Source: Cavenderia fasciculata (taxonomy: Eukaryota > Evosea > Eumycetozoa > Acytosteliales > Cavenderiaceae). From it: 64,000 nucleotides of DNA. Under the pieces are notes generated by a model that ran no database searches, was not told the origin of the DNA, and saw only the letters and a program-made list of their open reading frames with translations. Numbering within the stretch: the first letter of the stretch is position 1; each line of letters starts with the position of its first letter. The position numbers and the translations under genes were made by a program. The stretch spans positions 682,674-746,673 of the forward strand of contig NW_004457729.1 in the NCBI RefSeq assembly GCF_000203815.1, given 5' to 3'. Positions 57,439 to 64,000 of the stretch are shown here, one piece after another.

Positions 57439-58070
57439 TTATATCACATTTAATTGTTTGGTGTTGCGAATCAGCAGCCATACACAACTATGGTGATGGA
57501 TCTCTACTCACCATCCCGTTTCCATCAATTCATCGGACTATTTCACCAAATACGGGTGATTAACCATCCATCACAACCTGGATATCCAGCACCAACCAAC
57601 CAACCTATATGCAGTCCAAATAATCTAAGAAATCATCCAGCAGTACCTCCACTTTCTTCCTTTTCCATTTTACTAACCTCTCTTTCGATCCCATATCCTA
57701 CTCTATTAGTAATCCTATTGTTTAGACCTTAAATCATCAGAGCAACATCAACAACAACAACAACAGTAATCCATCAATTGAGAAGCTAATTTTAACTACA
57801 AAATCAGCAATATTGTCTTACCATCAAACAACAACCAAAAAAACAGTAGCCAACTAAATCATCATCACCAACTCTTATTATTATTATTATTATTATTATT
57901 AAAAGATTTATATACATCATCATCATCTTTGGATTGAATTCAATCATTTTAACATTTTAATATAATTTAATATTAGAAAAAAAAACCCACACCCATTTGT
58001 AAATAATAATAATCAATCAACCAATAATCAACCAATAATAATAATAATTAATATTTTAGTTCCAAAAAAA

Positions 58071-59126
58071 ATGATTTCAAAAATATTTTCAATCATTTTA
58101 ATAATTTTCATTTCAACAACAATTGCAATTGATATTAGATATTTGGATACACCAAATGAACCTGGAACCAGTTTTTTCCCAGTTTTCGAAGGATTAAAAC
58201 TACATGTAAGATGTTACCGCAACCAAACATCTGCAAATATCAATGGACCAACGATCTTGTTGGATGCCGGTCTCCCATTCTTTTCCACTGCATGGGCCAC
58301 CATCCTAGAGCCATTGCTTATTGAAATGCCCGCCCTCAACTATAGCCAAGCATGTCTTATCGACCGTTACGGCTATGGCTTCTCTGATCCAGCTCCATTC
58401 CCATTCACCGCCCAAGAGTTTGTCCGTCGTCTTCACGGTTCGTTGCAAGCCGCTCAAGTAAACCCACCATATGCTCTCACTGGTTGGTCGTGGGGATCGA
58501 TCGACATGCAAATCTTTGCTCTCCGCTACCCATCCGAGGTTGTAGGACTATTTACCGTAGATGGGACCGATCCAATCTGGGGTTTTGAAGGCAACCAGAT
58601 CAACGTTGACATTTTAACAGCCGGTATGGAAAACTTTATCGTCATGAAGCAACTCGACCAGTTGCAAGATGCCGCCGTCAACAATCGTATCCAACTCGGT
58701 TACGGATACTACAATGACGCCGACAGCATCAAGTTCCCAACCAATGCTCTCAAGATTGCCCAACAATACTTTTTCACCAACAACTTTTTAAACACTGCCA
58801 TCCAAGAGCTCAACATTATGGTGCCATCGACCGTCATGCTCAACGACACCATCGCCTCGCTCAACACTGCCACACCATACAAAGATCTTCCCATGGTCGT
58901 CCTCTACGAGTCGCTCAATGGCATTGAATGGGAACAACGTCAAGTAAACATGTCCAACTACTCGACCAACTCTGAAAGCTTTGTCATTGCAACCTCTCAC
59001 TTTATCCCATGGGAGTCTCCAGATGCCATCATCTCTGGACTTGCAAAACTATCAACTAGAATCAAAAATAATCCTTCCACTCAATTTATTAAATCCCCTT
59101 CCATATCTTGTCCAATTAATATTTAA
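58071..59126 (+). CDS. Secreted alpha/beta hydrolase (copy 2)
   Basis: Single exon, 351 aa, a close paralogue of the gene at 8186-9253. Signal peptide MISKIFSIILIIFISTTIAI; then GLKLHVRCYRN, DAGLPFFSTAW, DRYGYGFSD, RLHGSL and the nucleophile elbow GWSWGSI near residue 144. The TVDGTD strand that may give the acid and the late SHFIPW histidine are present, so it should be active. Length, intron-lessness and motif order match the first copy, but many surface residues differ, so the duplication is not recent. Many N-x-S/T sites suggest glycosylation. Codon use is richer in C-ending codons than most neighbours (as in AP-2 and SPT), which often marks well-expressed genes. It follows the 6.2-kb desert. 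Confidence 0.87.
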   Translation: MISKIFSIILIIFISTTIAIDIRYLDTPNEPGTSFFPVFEGLKLHVRCYRNQTSANINGPTILLDAGLPFFSTAWATILEPLLIEMPALNYSQACLIDRYGYGFSDPAPFPFTAQEFVRRLHGSLQAAQVNPPYALTGWSWGSIDMQIFALRYPSEVVGLFTVDGTDPIWGFEGNQINVDILTAGMENFIVMKQLDQLQDAAVNNRIQLGYGYYNDADSIKFPTNALKIAQQYFFTNNFLNTAIQELNIMVPSTVMLNDTIASLNTATPYKDLPMVVLYESLNGIEWEQRQVNMSNYSTNSESFVIATSHFIPWESPDAIISGLAKLSTRIKNNPSTQFIKSPSISCPINI

Positions 59127-59488
59127 ATAATAATAATAATAACATATATATATATTGTACCGAATAACAACAAATTAATTAATAGTACCGACGATTCTTT
59201 TTAAAACTTAGAATACAATACTTATTCCTCCTCTCTCGAACATCCTAAACACAAACCAAAATTTCCACATTATATTTATTTATTAAACACAAGATAACAC
59301 ACAAGATAACACAACTTTACTATTTGATAAATTTGAAAATATATTATAAATAGAATAATAATTTGTCACACCTACACAATATCCTTTAAATGGATACGAT
59401 ATCAATAAACCTATAAATCTTATTGATTTTGAAAATAGAATATATAGAAAAAAAAAAATACCTATTTATTTATTTTTTCTCTTTCTAT
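59127..59488. other. Spacer between convergent genes
   Basis: About 360 bp of A/T-rich 3' UTRs, with AAT and TATA repeats at 59126-59156, CACAAGATAA twice near 59288-59307, and an A-run near 59450. No gene is seen. Confidence 0.4.
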
Positions 59489-60934
59489 TTAATTTTGTAA
59501 TAAATTTAAACTAACATCTTTAATGGTTTCAAGAGTAAATTGAATGTCTCTTTCGGTCATTGTTGAATTAATACAGAGACGGATGGAAGGTTCGGGGAGG
59601 TATTTCTCGCCGTCGACATATTTGGAGCGAGAAATGAGGAGACCACGATCGAGCGACTTCATGACAATCATTTCAAGGAGATCATCGTCGTCGTCACGGG
59701 TACCAGTTGTCTTTTCGAGACGGAGATGGAGGATGGGGGAGATGGGAGAGCCAATAACACGGAATCCGGGGAGGTTGTTGAAGGCTTCGTAGGCCATTGC
59801 GCAATTGTTGGAGAGTTTGGAGAGGAGCTTGGGATCTTGGTCGAGAATGTTGACAGCAGTCTCGGCAGTGGTAGCGTGGAATGGAGGAAGCGAAGCGGAA
59901 AAGACAAAACCGAGTGCGTTGAGACGTTGGTGATTGACGACGGCATCAGCTCCACAACAGAACCCTCCACCGGCGGCAAAGGCGTGACCAAGACTAGCGC
60001 AGATGACTTCAATGTCGTTCACGTCGATACCATAGTGCTCGCAGATACCACGGCCCGTACGACCAATGACACCGATCGAATGAGACTCTTCGAGCATCAC
60101 ACGGAACTTGTAACGCTCCTTGAGAGCCATGACTTGTGGAAGTGGAGCGATATCACCGCTGTTAAAGTAGATACCTTCGAGGACGACAAACTTACGGACC
60201 AACTTGCCCTTGCCATTCTTTAGGTCTTCTTCCTCCTTTTGTGCAATTTGTTCGAGGATGCGGGCCAAGTCTGACACATCGTTGTGCTTAAAGTAGTGCA
60301 CACGTGATCTCGACAATGTGATACCGACTTGGACAGGATGGGAGAGACCAGCATCGGCAATGATAATGTCACCAATCTTGGAAAAGGCTGGGATGGCCGA
60401 TGTGATGGTAGCATAGCCCGACGAGTAGACAATGGTCTGTGGTGCACGCATAAACTGTGTCAAACGCTTTTCGAGCGAGAGATGCACGTCGATCGAGCCG
60501 TAAAAGCCACGTGGGCCACACGAACCGACACCGTACTTGCGGATGGTGCGTTCAGCAACCTCGTTGAGACGTGGGTCCGACAAGAGACCCAAATAGTTGG
60601 TGCGCGACATGCACAAGACATTGTCCTTGCCATTGACAGAGACGACGTTGTTGGTAGAGTTGGATTTGGTGATGGTGATGGGGTTGGCAGCGTTACGGAG
60701 TTCGTTACGCGACATCTTGGGTGCCAATGGCACTGGCTTCCATTCTTTGATCAATTCCTCCTCTTCGCGTGGATTCAATGTGTCGTTGGGACGTGGTTTA
60801 AACGGTCTCATCGACAAGAGGTATATGATAAAGAATAACATCAAGCCATGAAGTACCAAATGTGCTACGCTATAGTTATGAATCAATTCATTAATGAATT
60901 GATTCTCTAATATTTGTTGTAATATAGATTGCAT
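59489..60934 (-). CDS. sptA: Serine palmitoyltransferase subunit 1 (LCB1/SPTLC1)
   Basis: Non-catalytic partner of the ER enzyme that makes 3-ketosphinganine, the first step of sphingolipid synthesis. Single exon; I start at the ATG at 60934 (MQSILQQILEN), giving 481 aa, as the frame upstream has only TTG. A luminal/membrane N-terminus with one helix (AHLVLHGLMLFFIIYLLSM) is typical of SPTLC1. The alpha-oxoamine synthase core follows: SRTNYLGLLSDPRL, RKYGVGSCGPRGFYGSIDVH (cysteine next to the family's disease-associated site), FVVLEGIYFNSGDIAPL, EESHSIGVIGRTGRG. Where catalytic subunits carry the PLP lysine, this has SLGHAFAAGGGFC, without lysine, as expected for subunit 1. It needs an LCB2 subunit, not in the window. 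Confidence 0.94.
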   Translation of the reverse strand: MQSILQQILENQFINELIHNYSVAHLVLHGLMLFFIIYLLSMRPFKPRPNDTLNPREEEELIKEWKPVPLAPKMSRNELRNAANPITITKSNSTNNVVSVNGKDNVLCMSRTNYLGLLSDPRLNEVAERTIRKYGVGSCGPRGFYGSIDVHLSLEKRLTQFMRAPQTIVYSSGYATITSAIPAFSKIGDIIIADAGLSHPVQVGITLSRSRVHYFKHNDVSDLARILEQIAQKEEEDLKNGKGKLVRKFVVLEGIYFNSGDIAPLPQVMALKERYKFRVMLEESHSIGVIGRTGRGICEHYGIDVNDIEVICASLGHAFAAGGGFCCGADAVVNHQRLNALGFVFSASLPPFHATTAETAVNILDQDPKLLSKLSNNCAMAYEAFNNLPGFRVIGSPISPILHLRLEKTTGTRDDDDDLLEMIVMKSLDRGLLISRSKYVDGEKYLPEPSIRLCINSTMTERDIQFTLETIKDVSLNLLQN

Positions 60935-61286
60935 GAGAAAGAGATCCAAAGAGTTATTTAATAGTATTACAATATATCTAGAAAAATAGTAATCATAGTT
61001 AATACAAAGTTTTCATTTAATAATGATTTAATCATAATCCATATATCTATATATATATAAATATAAATATCTATACTCTATCTATCTATATATCTATCTA
61101 TACATCTATCTATCAATCACTACTACTACTACTACTACATACATTCATCAATAAAGTATAATAAAAGATTTAAATGAAGATGATGATGATGTATTAATTT
61201 CGTCGCGATATCTGTACAATAAATTTTCTTCTTCCTTCTTCCTTCTTCTCTGTCTGTGTGGATCTATTTTCCTCAAAAAAGATTCA

Positions 61287-61318
<32 letters not shown>

Positions 61319-61777
61319 GTGATTGAAATATGTATGTTTATTGACAATGATTAATCGGATTGTGTCTTTCTTGTTAAAGTGTTTTTGTTTTTATTCACAA
61401 AAAAATATTTTTTTATTATTGTTGTCGTTTTTGAGACAAATATCGCGGTGATGGTTGATGGCGCCGCTTTTTAGTTAGGAATTCCATTTCCTTTCGGTAA
61501 CCCCCTACCTTCTATCTAATAATAATAATAATAATAATTACCAATGATTTTTAATTATAAAATGTTTATATTTTTTTAGTTTTTTTATTTATTTATTTTA
61601 AATTTATTAATATGATTTTACAAATAGTATTTTTTGAACTACTTTCTCTCTCTCTCTCTCTTTCTCTCCACCTTCTTTTGCTTCTCTTTACCCTTTTCTC
61701 TTTTTTTTTTTTTTTTTTTTGAAATATATATTTTTAATTTATATAGTTATATCTCTTTTTCTTTCTTTTTTATCTCT
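60935..61777. promoter_or_regulatory. Spacer: sptA promoter and paxillin 3' region
   Basis: About 840 bp between two minus-strand genes. It contains an ACT run near 61119-61138, a TATC tetranucleotide array at 61286-61318, an AAT run at about 61517-61539, a CT run near 61645-61662 and an 18-19-base T-run at about 61702-61720. No gene or RNA is recognised. Confidence 0.45.
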
Positions 61778-63454
61778 TTAAGAGAATAATTTAGTATGAC
61801 AACCCTTGCAATATGGTTTACCATTGTTGGCAGTGTAAGATCCACCGGCCAATGGGTTCATACAAAAAGCGCAAACGAAATGTTCTGGATGGTATTTCTT
61901 GTCGAGAGCATCGACACAACGTCCAGAGATGGCTTTACCACAACCTGCACAAACGGAACCGGCTTGGAGATGGTAGTGAATATCGCAGTATGGCTTGCCT
62001 CCAAATTCGAAAAAGGTGCCACTGGCAAATGACTTTTGACAATATTGGCAGACAAAGTGCTCTGGATGCCATTGGGTGCCGAGGGCATTGATGCATTCGC
62101 CACGGATTGGTTGGTTGCAACCTCCACAACGGGCAGCAAAGGTGGCGTAAAAGTCAGTCTCGCAATAGGGACGACCGTCACGTTCAAAGAAGTTGCCTCC
62201 CTCGAATGGTTTGAGACATTGTGTGCAAACAAAGTGGTGGACGTGGAAACGACGGCCGAGAGCAGTGATGCAACGATCGGTGATGGGGTCGTCGCAGTGA
62301 GCACAACGGGCACAAAACAACTCTTGGTAACACTTTTCGCAGTGGGGAACTCCCTCTTGTTCGTAGAAGTTCTTGGTGCCAATGGGGTTGTGACAGTTGC
62401 TGCACGAGAAATGCTCGGGATGGAACATCTTGCCCATGGCTTGGATGGTTTCACCGAGAATTGGTTTACGACAACCAGCACAAGTACCACGTGATGTTGG
62501 TCCGGTCGAATCAATATCATTCATTTGACTGGTAAGGTTGGATAATAACTTGTCCAAATCATCACCTTGAACTACCTTTGGACGTACTGCACCATTATTT
62601 TGTTGTTGTTGGTTGATGTTGTTTTGGTTGTTGTTGTTATTTGATACACTGACACTGGCTGAAGCTGGGTAAGATGAAGCAACAGATGGACGACTAGATG
62701 TGGCAACGGATGGAGCAGGCTTGGAGACAGCGACGGTTGGGGTGACGGTGGCAGCTGGACTCAAATTCTTGAGCAATTCGTCCAAATCTTCGGTAGACAA
62801 TGATGGTTGAGCAGTAACTGGTGCTGGAGCTGGAGTTGGGGCGGGCTTGGCAACGATTGGTGCTGGGGTGGGGGTTGCAGTGGCTGGAGTAGATTTTGGT
62901 GGTGCAACCTCGAGGACAGCCTTGCTGACTTGAAGTGGTGCCTTTTTAGAGGTGACAGTGGCAGTCGATGTGAATTTCATTGGCTGGCCAGCTTGTGGAG
63001 CGGCCGAGGCCGATGATGTATAGGTGTTTTGTTGTTGTTGTTGTTGAACAGGTGCTGGTGCTGGTGCGGGTACTGGAGGAGAGTTGCTGGCCTTGATGGC
63101 AGATGAGATGGAACTGTTGAGTGACTCCATCAATGCGTCCAAATCATCAGATGTATCGATCGCCTGCTGTGAAGTGTTTGCCTTGTTGCTTGACAAATTG
63201 TTTGAGCTAGTGTTGTTATAAGAGTTGGATGAGGAGGATGAGAGGGTGGGCTTGGTCTCGACCGAGGCCTGCAAGTCGCCCATAAGGCTCTCTATTTCAC
63301 TCAATTGTACCTTGGAGGATGTGTCCAAGGGTTTGACCGTGGTGGTGGTAGTAGTTGGTGCAACTTGTACAGCTGGCTTTCCACTCTTTGGTCTGCCCAA
63401 ATCGGCTAATAATGCGTCTAAATCATCCATTTGTAATCCTTCAACTTTACTCAT
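61778..63454 (-). CDS. paxB: Paxillin (LD motifs plus four LIM domains)
   Basis: Focal-adhesion-type scaffold linking integrin-like receptors to actin. Single exon, 558 aa. Five LD-like motifs dot the N-terminal half: MDDLDALLADLG at the very start, LSEIESLMGDLQ, SDDLDALMESLNS, TEDLDELLKNLSP and GDDLDKLLSNLTS. They are separated by Pro/Ala/Ser/Thr-rich linkers. Four tandem LIM domains fill about residues 325-558, each with C-x2-C-x17-H-x2-C and a second zinc knuckle (CAGCRKPI, CAHCDDPI, CGGCNQPI, CAGCGKAI starts; HPEHFSC/VC). The C-terminal LIM4 ends YCKGCHTKLFS. D. discoideum PaxB, needed for adhesion and morphogenesis, has the same layout. There is no intron in the coding region. The very regular LIM spacing leaves little doubt. 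Confidence 0.96.
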   Translation of the reverse strand: MSKVEGLQMDDLDALLADLGRPKSGKPAVQVAPTTTTTTVKPLDTSSKVQLSEIESLMGDLQASVETKPTLSSSSSNSYNNTSSNNLSSNKANTSQQAIDTSDDLDALMESLNSSISSAIKASNSPPVPAPAPAPVQQQQQQNTYTSSASAAPQAGQPMKFTSTATVTSKKAPLQVSKAVLEVAPPKSTPATATPTPAPIVAKPAPTPAPAPVTAQPSLSTEDLDELLKNLSPAATVTPTVAVSKPAPSVATSSRPSVASSYPASASVSVSNNNNNQNNINQQQQNNGAVRPKVVQGDDLDKLLSNLTSQMNDIDSTGPTSRGTCAGCRKPILGETIQAMGKMFHPEHFSCSNCHNPIGTKNFYEQEGVPHCEKCYQELFCARCAHCDDPITDRCITALGRRFHVHHFVCTQCLKPFEGGNFFERDGRPYCETDFYATFAARCGGCNQPIRGECINALGTQWHPEHFVCQYCQKSFASGTFFEFGGKPYCDIHYHLQAGSVCAGCGKAISGRCVDALDKKYHPEHFVCAFCMNPLAGGSYTANNGKPYCKGCHTKLFS

Positions 63455-64000
63455 TTTTTAATAGAGAGAAAAATGTTAATTAATATTAAATTATATTATA
63501 ATATAATAGAATGGTTTGAGTTGGATGAGAAAAAGGGAAATGAAATGAATGGAATTTGAAAAATATTATAAATATTTTGGAATAATATATATCTATCTAT
63601 CTATCTGTCTGTCTGTCTTGTGTAATCTATCTATCTATCTATCTATTTATGATATATAAATCCTTGTCCTTTTTTATCTTGTGTGAGGAGAAGAGGAGGA
63701 TGGATATGAGGATGATTGTTATAATTTTTAAAAGAAATTAAAAAAAAAAAAAAAACAATAACAACAAGCCAATATTTAATTTAAACAACCATACTCTCTA
63801 AAATTGTTGAATTTCATATGTTATGTGACAGACACACATACAAACAACCAACACACATTAGTCTAATCTAATGGCACATTGATGGTGGAGTGGTGGGGTT
63901 GGGTATAACTCTAAGGGAGTCTCACAAAATTCCACCCCCAAAACCGCCCACCATACCATCCCACCAACACCAACACCACAAATTAATTTATGATTCGATG
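63455..64000. promoter_or_regulatory. Paxillin upstream region
   Basis: About 545 bp to the window edge. It holds a TATC/TGTC tetranucleotide array at 63590-63650, an A-run near 63739-63754, and a C/A-rich stretch at 63920-63985. No further gene is seen before the edge. Confidence 0.4.

Larger units (their letters stand above)
51839..58070. other. 6.2-kb gene desert with simple repeats
   Basis: By far the longest gene-free stretch in the window. All open frames are short (at most about 135 codons), overlap on both strands and lack family features, so I call none. Visible contents: a 9-bp stem hairpin at 52095-52123, two splice-donor-like GGTGAGT sites (about 52696, 53114), CA and GT runs, G-rich and C-rich boxes, TGATCA-rich palindromes near 54014-54030 and 54058-54070, and AAT, CT and AATAACAGC repeats. 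From about 54300 onward the plus strand is visibly poor in G and rich in A, C and T. It lies 3' of PFK-2 and 5' of the second hydrolase. Candidates are a long regulatory region or an unannotated noncoding transcript. Confidence 0.5.

Noticed and set aside
59489-60934. Missing PLP lysine in serine palmitoyltransferase
   Set aside because: Normal for subunit 1 of this enzyme; not a defect.

Overview
The window is nuclear DNA of a dictyostelid social amoeba. Supporting signs are A+T-rich spacers full of simple repeats, dense genes with short (about 55-130 bp) T-rich GT-AG introns (typical donor GTATGT/GTAAGT, acceptor TTTTAG), homopolymer tracts (poly-N, -T, -S, -Q) inside proteins, and lineage-typical genes: countin-like, IRE-like 'irl' kinase, paxillin with LD motifs, and saposin-domain secreted proteins. 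The spacers look less extreme in A+T than D. discoideum, so a Cavenderia/Heterostelium-type species is my guess (inference; composition was not computed). I see no rRNA, tRNA, CRISPR, intact transposon or prokaryotic operon.

Layout. 0-16 kb: the 3' part of a helical-repeat protein, a decayed tandem duplication, an MFS transporter, TFIID subunit TAF5, a 2H phosphoesterase, a secreted alpha/beta hydrolase, a 1.75-kb spacer, an NBR1-type autophagy receptor, a broken gene fragment and a PLP-homeostasis protein. 15-30 kb: an F-box/LRR-like protein, AP-2 alpha adaptin, a lipoate-ligase-like protein, a vWA plus IFI44-type GTPase fusion, a coiled-coil orphan and an IRE1-like kinase/RNase. 30-48 kb: a papain-family protease, a 52-aa three-exon micro-gene, a saposin-B secreted protein, a class I histone deacetylase, a countin-like protein, a SANT/CHD-like protein, cyclin C, a four-CBS protein, an XPG/asteroid-like nuclease and a RING protein. 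47-64 kb: tryptophan synthase beta, a divergent promoter holding a 46-bp perfect palindrome, PFK-2/FBPase-2 with a mutated phosphatase histidine, a 6.2-kb gene desert, a second copy of the alpha/beta hydrolase, serine palmitoyltransferase subunit 1 and paxillin.

The genes are mostly independent eukaryotic units and do not form one pathway. Themes that recur are transcription and chromatin (TAF5, HDAC, cyclin C, SANT protein), membrane traffic and autophagy (AP-2, NBR1), stress sensing (IRE-like kinase), and secreted factors (countin-like, saposin, protease, two hydrolases). Multi-exon models were built by hand from frame continuity and splice consensus. In every complete multi-exon gene the exon lengths sum to a multiple of three.
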